This document shows, in pieces, positions 52,368 to 59,941 of a stretch of DNA of 64,000 nt; position 1 is the first letter of the stretch; each line of letters starts with the position of its first letter. Location of the stretch: NCBI GenBank assembly GCA_036260935.1, contig DATALQ010000013.1:1-64000 (forward strand). The letters run 5' to 3'. The notes beneath the pieces are model-generated. The model was not told the origin of the DNA. It made no database searches and worked only from the letters and a program-made list of their open reading frames with translations. Both the position numbers and the translations under genes were made by a program. This DNA is from JAEYOM01 sp036260935 (GTDB lineage: Bacteria > Bacillota > Clostridia > Acetivibrionales > DTU013).

Positions 52368-52402
52368 AAACCCGGCAGTGCTCAATTCTGCCGGGTTTGA
52401 AC
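52368..52402 (-). terminator. Terminator of the LTA synthase gene
   Basis: AAACCCGGCAG...CTGCCGGGTTT around AATTGAGCA, with a T-rich flank on the minus strand. Confidence 0.85.
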
Positions 52403-52410
52403 AAATAAAT

Positions 52411-54123
52411 CTATTTTCCCAGTGCCTTGGATATATCCTTGAATAATGCCGTCCTATCCCATACAAGTCCGCGATATGGTATTTTACCGGGTTCAGCTGT
52501 ATGGTCGAGCAGATCCGTTCCGTCGGAACGATAATCATAGGATATCCCGGCCGCATTGAGAATTGTCGGAGCTAAGTCAAGCGTCGAGGCAACCCTGTTC
52601 TCCTCGCGGTATTTTGCCTTATCTGGCGTAATGATATACAACGGCACGAATTCATAATTCTTCCCGTCGATCATGGTGTCCGCCTGCCTGTAATCGGGAC
52701 TTTTTATTTTAGGCGTATGATCGCCGAAAATGATTATATAAGCGTTGTCATACTTTTTCTGTATAGCTTCGATGTAGTTTTGTATACTCCGGTCCACGTA
52801 GGACATTGAGACGAAATAATCCCTTACAAGCTTGTCCTGTACATCGTCATAATCGCTCCTGTCAGCATAGTTCAAAACGCTCGTGAACGGTCCGTGGCTT
52901 GTCATTGTGATCGCATATGACAACACGGGTTTCTCCGCACCGGAGATCCTGTTCAGGGCAAAATCGAAAACCTTTTCGTCGGGAGCTCCCCAGCCGACAT
53001 CCTTCATATTCATTTTTTCGATACTGTAATATTCTTCGAAACCATACGTGCGGAAGGACAGATCGCGGTTGTAATACCTCCCGATATTGCCGTGGAAGGC
53101 AAGCGATTCATAACCCGCCGCGTTAAGCTGCTTTATGAAGGCGTTCGGCGCCTTGTAGGTCGTCAGCTTGATCGCAGGGTAACCCACCAGCGGCTCTACG
53201 CTGTTTATTATGGAAAATTCGGTATCGGAAGTACCTCCGCCGAAGTGGTAGCTGACCATGTACGGGAAGTAAACGCTGTTGTTTTCCAGTGAATTCATAT
53301 AGGGCATGACGTACTTTCCGTTATGCTGCTGGTTAACAATAACGGCGTCCATTGATTCCACCTGTACGATGAAAATATTGGGCTTTTCGGCTTTTTGAGC
53401 AGTTTTTACTATCTGTTTTCCGTATTTAAAACTTTTGATATAGTCCTCCGTGCTCTGCCCGTAATATATGCTCACGGCGCTGTTTACAAGCGTTCCGTAG
53501 CGCTGCACTATACGCGATTCCCCAAGGAAATGGTTCTGCGCGATGTTCGTGATAAAGACCTTGTTTTTATAATGGCCGTACTGCGTATAAGCTGTTGCGA
53601 GCAGCGCAAGTACAACTACCGCGTCGGCGATAAGCCAAAGCTTCTTCCTCAGCCGGTTTGCCTTGAAATACGTGACCGTAAGGAAGACAAAGAACGGAAG
53701 ATCGAGGAAAGACACCAGGAGCAGCGGATTCTTCGGCGAGGACGCGTTCATAACGGCGACAAAGCCTTCGTAGAAATTCTGGATGAATACCTCGATGTGC
53801 AGGTAATTGTTGAAGTACAGATAGTACGACATATTTACAAGGATATATAGCGTCTGTAGCACGTAAAACGTTATAAACAGCGCCCTGGACCTGAAACGGA
53901 ACAGTATCGGGTATATTGCAGCCACGATCAGCAGCGTCGTAAGGAATTTGAAGCGGAACATGAACTTGTCCGCCTGCGGTACGAGCACCTGATTGAATAT
54001 CGTGATTTTCAGGACGTTAACAAGTACGAAAAGCAATAGGATAATGGCAACGAATATATCTGTCCTTGCTGGAAATACATCCTTGAGCCATGACTTGAAT
54101 TTATTAAACAGTGACCTCGGCAT
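52411..54123 (-). CDS. LTA synthase family protein (membrane sulfatase fold)
   Basis: 570 residues: five membrane segments in the first 210, then an extracellular alkaline-phosphatase-like domain. The nucleophile threonine is in FGGGTSDTEFS; metal ligands are in VQVESMDAV and IIFGDHTPK. The family polymerises glycerol phosphate onto lipoteichoic acid, or transfers phosphoglycerol to other glycans. ATG start with GGAGG upstream, overlapping the end of the phosphofructokinase gene by 20 bases. Precise product not determined. Confidence 0.9.
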   Translation of the reverse strand: MPRSLFNKFKSWLKDVFPARTDIFVAIILLLFVLVNVLKITIFNQVLVPQADKFMFRFKFLTTLLIVAAIYPILFRFRSRALFITFYVLQTLYILVNMSYYLYFNNYLHIEVFIQNFYEGFVAVMNASSPKNPLLLVSFLDLPFFVFLTVTYFKANRLRKKLWLIADAVVVLALLATAYTQYGHYKNKVFITNIAQNHFLGESRIVQRYGTLVNSAVSIYYGQSTEDYIKSFKYGKQIVKTAQKAEKPNIFIVQVESMDAVIVNQQHNGKYVMPYMNSLENNSVYFPYMVSYHFGGGTSDTEFSIINSVEPLVGYPAIKLTTYKAPNAFIKQLNAAGYESLAFHGNIGRYYNRDLSFRTYGFEEYYSIEKMNMKDVGWGAPDEKVFDFALNRISGAEKPVLSYAITMTSHGPFTSVLNYADRSDYDDVQDKLVRDYFVSMSYVDRSIQNYIEAIQKKYDNAYIIIFGDHTPKIKSPDYRQADTMIDGKNYEFVPLYIITPDKAKYREENRVASTLDLAPTILNAAGISYDYRSDGTDLLDHTAEPGKIPYRGLVWDRTALFKDISKALGK

Positions 54124-55417
54124 TTTGACCTCCGTAATTGAAATTCTGCGGTATATAAGCTTTCAATTTCTTCTGCGTAAATTTGATATCCAGCCTGGCA
54201 AAACGCTGGAGACCATCCTCAAGTTCTATTTCAGGCCATCCGCCCTGAATAAGCGGCCTTGCATACTCGATGAAGGCATCCGTCACATCGGTCCCGTCTG
54301 ACGAAAGCCAGTCCTTCGGAAGGAAACGCTCCGAGTTGGCTACCACATCAAGTCTGACCTTGTCGTAATAAGCCTCGTACCTTGCGCCCGGCTTTCTTAA
54401 AATGGTAGCCATCCAGCCCGTGCCATCCTCAACGGCGATCTGCACTGCCTTTTTCCCCACCTCGTATGCCTCATGGAGATCCACCGGCGATGCCTGTATC
54501 GAAACGGATCTCTGCAAAACGCCCGGCAACTGCCCAGTCACCTGGCCTCTTGCCTTTATGCCATGCCCGTTCAGGTAATTTACCACCGCCTGCGAAGCGG
54601 TTATTTTACTGGCGCCATATTCGACATGACCGAAAGCGTCGCGTGCCTCGCCTATGTTTCCTACGTCGAAGCCTTCGTTTACCACAACGATACAGCGCCC
54701 GGAGCTTTGAAGCTCGCGGTTTACATTCTCGGCCAGAGACTCAAGGCTGTGCCCGGATTCTGCCATATAGAGCTGCAGCGGCATTTCCCTGCGCGGGTCT
54801 GCAAGCCTTGCCGCCGCGGTGATAAAACCGGCTTTCCTGCCCATCGCCTGCAGAACGGCTACGGCTTCTGAACCGCACATCCCCCTGTTTTCCTCATTCA
54901 CATTCTGTATGATATGCGCCCAATACCTGGCTGCACTCCCATAGCCAGGGGTATGATCGATTATCGTAAACCTGTCGTCGCCGAGGTCGTTATCTATGGT
55001 CTTGGGAATACCCGCCACTATCAGCTCAAGACCCCTCTCCGCCGCAAGTCTGGAAACCTTGTCGGCGGTATCCATGGAGTCGTTGCCGCCTATATAGAGA
55101 AAATAGCCGATATCATGAGCCTGAATTACATCTATAATCCTGTTGAAATCCGCAGTCTGAGATTTGCCGAGCTTATAACGGCAGGTCCCTATCGCACCGG
55201 CGGCAGGTGTGAACCGCAGTCTATTGAGTTCGTCCGCCGACTGCAGCCCCATATCGACAAGCTCTTCCTGCAGGACCCCTTCTATCCCATGCCAGCCCGC
55301 ATATACAGTTCCGATGTGATCCGTATAAGAGAAGCAAGCATCCAGAACTCCCTGCAGCGATGCATTTATAACAGGCGATGGTCCGCCCGACTGGGCGACC
55401 AGTGCGTTCTTTTTCAT
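54104..55417 (-). CDS. pfp: Pyrophosphate-dependent 6-phosphofructokinase
   Basis: 437 residues, longer than ATP-type PFK (about 320). GGPSPVINASLQG near residue 11 binds the phosphoryl donor. Two positions indicate PPi: the YIGGNDSMDTA motif has Asp where ATP enzymes have Gly, and PKTIDNDLG has Lys where ATP enzymes have Gly. HTPGYGSAARYWA follows. Reversible glycolytic step, as known in Clostridium thermocellum and relatives. ATG start behind GGGGGTT. Confidence 0.92.
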   Translation of the reverse strand: MKKNALVAQSGGPSPVINASLQGVLDACFSYTDHIGTVYAGWHGIEGVLQEELVDMGLQSADELNRLRFTPAAGAIGTCRYKLGKSQTADFNRIIDVIQAHDIGYFLYIGGNDSMDTADKVSRLAAERGLELIVAGIPKTIDNDLGDDRFTIIDHTPGYGSAARYWAHIIQNVNEENRGMCGSEAVAVLQAMGRKAGFITAAARLADPRREMPLQLYMAESGHSLESLAENVNRELQSSGRCIVVVNEGFDVGNIGEARDAFGHVEYGASKITASQAVVNYLNGHGIKARGQVTGQLPGVLQRSVSIQASPVDLHEAYEVGKKAVQIAVEDGTGWMATILRKPGARYEAYYDKVRLDVVANSERFLPKDWLSSDGTDVTDAFIEYARPLIQGGWPEIELEDGLQRFARLDIKFTQKKLKAYIPQNFNYGGQNAEVTV

Positions 55418-55509
55418 ATAACCCCCAAAAATAATCTAGTATTACGAAAATTCAGTCTCTTAAATATTTCACATAAGATTATAACACTAGTTCAATATTT
55501 AACAACTGT

Positions 55510-55546
55510 TAAAAATCCCATGTACATAGTGCGTCTGGGATTTTTG
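55510..55546. terminator. Terminator-like hairpin between divergent genes
   Basis: AAAAATCCCA...TGGGATTTTT, symmetric with T and A runs. It lies upstream of both the phosphofructokinase and the response regulator, so it would lie in a leader rather than after a gene. Confidence 0.6.
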
Positions 55547-55613
55547 ACCCTTTATTGATCAGGCAGGATTGCCGATAACCATATAGGGTATTTGTATTAA
55601 AGGAGATCACGCC

Positions 55614-56540
55614 ATGGACGGCACAATTTTGTTGATGGATTATTCGGCCTATGAGAGGCAGAAAATCCGCCATATCATAGAAAAAATCGGATATTTCAAT
55701 ATTATCGAGGTTGGGGACAATAACCAGTTCAAGCTGTTGAATACGGATATTGCCGATCTCAAGCTTATAATAATGGATCTTGCTTTTCCTGCGGAAACCG
55801 ACGGTTTTGCAGCGCTGTCGAAATTGCGCTCGGCACCCGTCAGGACTGTTCCCATAATCATCGTCACCCAGGCCGACAGGTCAGACCTTAAGTCCGCGGC
55901 TCTGCGCTATGGCGTCAATGATTATATTGTCAAGCCATATCAGCTTAAAAGACTCGAAAGCTCAATAAACAGCCTCGTCAAGACAGAAAAAACATTCCGA
56001 TACGATACCAGTGAAATAAATGATATCAGAATGTCGTTCGACAGCTATGTGGAGCGCGAGATCAAATATTCCAAGCGTACCGGTGCTCCGCTGTCGCTTA
56101 TACTTATCACGACTCTGCAGCTGTATTCAGCGGCAGGTTCGGAAAAAAGCATAACTGACGAATATAAAGCTTCGGTCTTCAACATAGCGGCAAAAAAGGC
56201 CCGGGAAGCACTGCGAGCCACAGACACGATCGTTCTGAACCATGGCAGGGACATAATAATCGTACTGCCTTGTACCGACGAAACCGGGGCCCGTCTGGTT
56301 TCAGAGAAGATAAAAGCTTATACGGAGCCCGAATTCGAAAAAATCAATTCAAACAGGAATGAATATATTTATCCTGTCTATGTGGCGTATCCGAAGGAGG
56401 GCGACAGTTTCCAGGCATTGATGCAGACAGCCTTCAGGAAGATCGCCGATAAAGAAATGCTGGAAAAGATCACATCGATCCCGTCGGACACACGCAAATA
56501 TGCGGACAAGAGCTACAATCGTTACCGCAAGTGGTGGTAG
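55614..56540 (+). CDS. Response regulator with receiver and degenerate GGDEF-like domains
   Basis: 308 residues. The receiver domain spans 1-120: DGTILLMDYSAYERQK, phosphoacceptor Asp in LKLIIMDLAFPAETDG, VTQADRSD and VNDYIVKPYQ. The C-terminal part (140-300) has the fold pattern of GGDEF domains (APLSLILITTLQ, LRATDTIVLNHGRDIIIVLP, ARLVSEKIKAYTEPEFE) but no GGDEF motif, so it is unlikely to make c-di-GMP. ATG start with AAAGGAG. Output unknown. Confidence 0.85.
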   Translation: MDGTILLMDYSAYERQKIRHIIEKIGYFNIIEVGDNNQFKLLNTDIADLKLIIMDLAFPAETDGFAALSKLRSAPVRTVPIIIVTQADRSDLKSAALRYGVNDYIVKPYQLKRLESSINSLVKTEKTFRYDTSEINDIRMSFDSYVEREIKYSKRTGAPLSLILITTLQLYSAAGSEKSITDEYKASVFNIAAKKAREALRATDTIVLNHGRDIIIVLPCTDETGARLVSEKIKAYTEPEFEKINSNRNEYIYPVYVAYPKEGDSFQALMQTAFRKIADKEMLEKITSIPSDTRKYADKSYNRYRKWW

Positions 56541-56545
56541 TCGGC

Positions 56546-59197
56546 TTACCTCCCATAAAACCAGTCTGCGAATTCGTCGATCTCACCAATCAAGTTTTCA
56601 TATCTCGGTTTTATCTTTAAAGCTTCAGTTTCTTGTACTTTTTCGTTTTCTAATGTCTCTACATGAAATTGCCGAATAAGCGTTTTGATTTCAGCGGCTT
56701 TTTCAGCGATCTCTCTCTGTAGTTCAGGGCCGGCTGGTTCGAGGGGAAGCTGTTCGAGCATGGCTTTGTTTATTGCCAGGTATCCTCCGGCCAGATGCTT
56801 TTCATGGAATTGTTCGCCGATATACCCCGCCATGAATCTGCTGTTGAGAAGGCCTAGCAAGAAAAGCGGATCGTATCCGCCAAAACCATATAATGCATAT
56901 GCGCCTACGCCCAACGCAAGCGGATCCTGGCAGTAGTCGGCTTCCAACTCCCTGGTCAGGCCCGCAATAACGATCTTTTCATCACACCATAGCTTCCATT
57001 TGCTTTGGGCGATATCTCTGTTCTTGGATACAAAGGCCTTTTTATAGGTTTTTCCCATATATCTGATATTCTCGAACCCGACGCAGTATTTATCGATCGA
57101 ACCGCTTACGACGAAGGGAATTGCGCCGTCTATGCGCTCTTCCGTGATACATGCTGCAATGGCTCTTGCCTGGAAGCCCGCCGTTCCCGACGCAAACCTG
57201 AGGCCGTGTTCCTTGAAAGTTCCATAGGTTTTGAAGCTTCGGGTCTTTCTGATAAACGTACAGCTGTGGTACCCCGAACGCGTGCAGCCCTGGCACTCCT
57301 CGGAAGCCATGCCGTATTCCGCGTATTCACCGCCTGGTGCGCCTTTATTGCCTGCGACTATAACAGGATAAACTCCTGCACTATGGAAAATATCGGCGTC
57401 GGAAACGCTGTAGCTTTGTCTCAGGCCATTCTCTTTTAGATATTCGAGCACCGGTGAGGCATAATGCGAGGACAGCAGGCTGTTTGGGACTATCCAGCAG
57501 TAAACGCCTTTATCGTTGGTTTGTCGTATCCCCTCCAGCAAAAATGCGGCGTATATGTCGAAGGATCCTCTCAGCAAAGGGTGCATCGACTTGAGCGAAC
57601 GCCTCAGCCCGGCATATCTGGCCCCTTCTATGGCTGATATGTACGGCGGGTTGCCTATGACTATATCGAAGCCGCCCTTCTTTTTAACAGTTTCCATAAA
57701 GAGCGGGCTGTTATCGAATATCTCAGTACTGCGGCCCAGGCTGCTGCCGGATATAATATTTCCGAAAATGTAGGCTGCCAGAGGTTCCTGAGGGTTTGGG
57801 AGTTCCCCAGGACCCGGGAGTTCCGGGAGTCTCGCTAGGTCTGGGAGTTCCTGAGGGTTCGGGAGTACCGGGTGGTCCGACAACTCCCGGAGACCATTTT
57901 CGTATGCTGAGGCGAGGGCGCACCAAAGCCTGAGTCTGGTTATCCTGACAGCATCCTCGTCGATATCCATTGCATATATACAGTTCACTACAGTGTAAAG
58001 CATCAGGCGGTATGCGTTACTTTCGGACAAGTCTGCCGGAGAACGGGTTGAGACAGCAGCACGGACCCTCACTATTTCCTTCAGTATACCGAGTACGAAA
58101 GCACCGGAGCCTGCTGCTGGGTCGAATATCCTTACCTGCCGGAGAGCGTCATCTATCTTTCCGAAGCTATGTAGAACAGATGGAGAAAGCCCGGAAACAG
58201 ATCCGTTTGCCAAATCATCTCCGCCATCTCCAGAAAGGCAGTCGCTATCCAGAAACGAACGGCAGTCCTCATAAGGTATCTCCGCAGCGTTGGATATATA
58301 ATGGGCGAGGCTTTCACGACACATGAAGCTGACGATTTCCGAAGGAGTATAAAAGGTACCCTTATTTTTCCTGACGTTTGTATCCAATCTGCTTTCAAAG
58401 AGATCCCCCAGCATCTCGGGATCTATTGCCAGTATCCGGTCATACGGCTCGCTTTCGCTCATTCTGAAACCCGGCAGCTTTACAAGGGCCGAAAAATCAA
58501 GGGTGTTCGTATATCTCCGGTTGAATTTCTTCAATACTTCCTTTTTGAATGAATTCAAACTGAACGCTTTTTCAAGGTCCTTAATAGACCTCTGTTTCTT
58601 TATAAGCAAAAGCTTCAACAGTAGTTTCCGGGCCGCAGTTCTTGTGATACCCGTTATTAGCGATACTTCGGGCCCGATCTCCTTTACTGCTTCAACTTCG
58701 GACCCGACGTTCTTTACTGCTGTAGCTTCGGACCCGATGTCCTTTACTGCCACAGCTTCAGTTCCGCCGCCCCCGCCAAGGATGTACGAAACCCTGCTCA
58801 GCTTGAAGTTGTTCAGGGCACGGGTATCGCCAGGTGCTTTATTGTCAGGATTAAGCCTGATCAATGACAGCTTCCATTCCTTTACACCGTCTATGTAGAA
58901 TGCTGCAATGGCGGCCTCGCACCTGTTAGTTACAAGAACCTCTTCTATCTGTTTTCTTTCCAGTGAACCATATCGGACATCATTGGTCTTTCGCCCGGAA
59001 TTGACCGCCAGAATTGCCACAGCCGTACCTTCACTGCATATGAATCTGTTTAGGACGGCGAAATCAGATGCGAATCCCGTGGTACGAAGGAATTCGCCGT
59101 TATCGGCCGACTCCGGGCAGTAAAATAATCTGGTAGAAAATTTTATAAATCTGCCAAGATCGAAAGGTTTTTCAACGACCTCATCAAGAAGTTTCAT
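56546..59197 (-). CDS. Eco57I-type DNA methylase/restriction-modification protein with repeat insertions
   Basis: About 883 residues. The methylase core has FYTPSEIVSFMC, motif I FDPAAGSGAFVLGILKEI and the catalytic IVIGNPPYISAIEG. A TaqI-like specificity region follows (RFASGTAGFQARAIAACIT, ending LEQLPLEPAGPELQREIAEK). Type IIG-like architecture, but I cannot identify nuclease residues in the N-terminal 250. Two repeat insertions: EAVAVKDIGSEATAVKNVGS-type (58650-58760) and PNPQELPDLARLPELPGPGE-type (57785-57880). I start at ATG 59197, behind GGGGGTCGGGG and after the dut stop. Confidence 0.85.
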   Translation of the reverse strand: MKLLDEVVEKPFDLGRFIKFSTRLFYCPESADNGEFLRTTGFASDFAVLNRFICSEGTAVAILAVNSGRKTNDVRYGSLERKQIEEVLVTNRCEAAIAAFYIDGVKEWKLSLIRLNPDNKAPGDTRALNNFKLSRVSYILGGGGGTEAVAVKDIGSEATAVKNVGSEVEAVKEIGPEVSLITGITRTAARKLLLKLLLIKKQRSIKDLEKAFSLNSFKKEVLKKFNRRYTNTLDFSALVKLPGFRMSESEPYDRILAIDPEMLGDLFESRLDTNVRKNKGTFYTPSEIVSFMCRESLAHYISNAAEIPYEDCRSFLDSDCLSGDGGDDLANGSVSGLSPSVLHSFGKIDDALRQVRIFDPAAGSGAFVLGILKEIVRVRAAVSTRSPADLSESNAYRLMLYTVVNCIYAMDIDEDAVRITRLRLWCALASAYENGLRELSDHPVLPNPQELPDLARLPELPGPGELPNPQEPLAAYIFGNIISGSSLGRSTEIFDNSPLFMETVKKKGGFDIVIGNPPYISAIEGARYAGLRRSLKSMHPLLRGSFDIYAAFLLEGIRQTNDKGVYCWIVPNSLLSSHYASPVLEYLKENGLRQSYSVSDADIFHSAGVYPVIVAGNKGAPGGEYAEYGMASEECQGCTRSGYHSCTFIRKTRSFKTYGTFKEHGLRFASGTAGFQARAIAACITEERIDGAIPFVVSGSIDKYCVGFENIRYMGKTYKKAFVSKNRDIAQSKWKLWCDEKIVIAGLTRELEADYCQDPLALGVGAYALYGFGGYDPLFLLGLLNSRFMAGYIGEQFHEKHLAGGYLAINKAMLEQLPLEPAGPELQREIAEKAAEIKTLIRQFHVETLENEKVQETEALKIKPRYENLIGEIDEFADWFYGR
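57785..57880 (-). repeat. Degenerate repeat inside the methylase gene (Pro/Leu-rich)
   Basis: Units of about 15-18 bases like GGAACTCCCGAACCC encode LPNPQE, LPDLAR, LPELPG and LPNPQE. They lie between RELSDHPV and the conserved YIFGNIISGSSLG segment. Confidence 0.8.
58650..58760 (-). repeat. 30-bp repeats inside the methylase gene
   Basis: Three to four units encode variants of GSEATAVKNV and GSEVEAVKEI, at the linker between the N-terminal domain and the helical connector. Confidence 0.85.
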
Positions 59198-59216
59198 CCC
59201 CGACCCCCATAACCGT

Positions 59217-59837
59217 TCAGCCGCGGCCCGAATGTCCGAAACCGCCGCCCCTGTCAGTTCCAATCCCGCGCGGATCAGGATGTTGAATGAAGTTTGCGCG
59301 TTTATATTCATTGAATACCATCTGCGCAATTCTGTCGCCCTTCTTAATATATATGGTGCCATATGGATTGCCAAGCCCGTCGATGTAGATCTTTTGTCCG
59401 GCGACGGCCAGCGATGCGGTGGGCAGAACCTTTCCCTCCCGCGCGAGATACTCCAGCAGTTCGATCTCCCTGTAGTTCCGGTACAGGCCCTCCAATATAC
59501 CCGGATCAGCCGCAATCTGATACGGCAGGTTGGCTATGTTGTACGTATTTTGCAATATGACTCCAACCGTATCCCTGTAATCGCTGTCTATAGTGCCTGG
59601 GCCATTGGGTATCCTGAGCTCTGTTTTCAGGGATAACCCGCTCCTGGGTCTTATTTGCGCCTCATATTCAGGGTCTATCGCCATGCTGAAATCGAGCGGC
59701 ATTATTTTGGTTTCACCGGGTCTGACAGCCATGTCCTGTGTGGCGAAAAGGTCGCAGCCCGCGGAATTGGTCGAGGCGTAAAGCGGAATTCTCCCCTCTC
59801 CTCCGACCTTGATATATACGTTGATTTCATTTTTCAT
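59217..59837 (-). CDS. dut: dUTP diphosphatase with an internal insertion
   Basis: Trimeric dUTPase that hydrolyses dUTP to dUMP. All five motifs are present: STNSAGCDLFA, RPRSGLSLKT, GTIDSDYRDTVGVILQN, KKGDRIAQMVF and the C-terminal RGGGFGHSGRG. 206 residues; about 145-150 is usual. The excess is about 60 residues between motifs III and IV, containing a helical stretch (NYREIELLEYLAREGKVL) that probably forms an extra surface element. ATG start behind GGGGGT. It ends 19 bases before the methylase. Confidence 0.92.
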   Translation of the reverse strand: MKNEINVYIKVGGEGRIPLYASTNSAGCDLFATQDMAVRPGETKIMPLDFSMAIDPEYEAQIRPRSGLSLKTELRIPNGPGTIDSDYRDTVGVILQNTYNIANLPYQIAADPGILEGLYRNYREIELLEYLAREGKVLPTASLAVAGQKIYIDGLGNPYGTIYIKKGDRIAQMVFNEYKRANFIQHPDPRGIGTDRGGGFGHSGRG

Positions 59838-59941
59838 AAGCTATACCCCCAGGTAGTCTGTTTGAATTTTTGTATGAATTGTTTGTTTGAATTTCAGTTT
59901 GGATCCTCTGCCCGAGAATTCCCCGAGCTGACCGAAGGCCG

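Noticed and set aside
56546..59515. Methylase starting at 59515 or 59311
   Set aside because: The longer versions run through the dut coding sequence; ATG 59197 has a strong ribosome site just after the dut stop.
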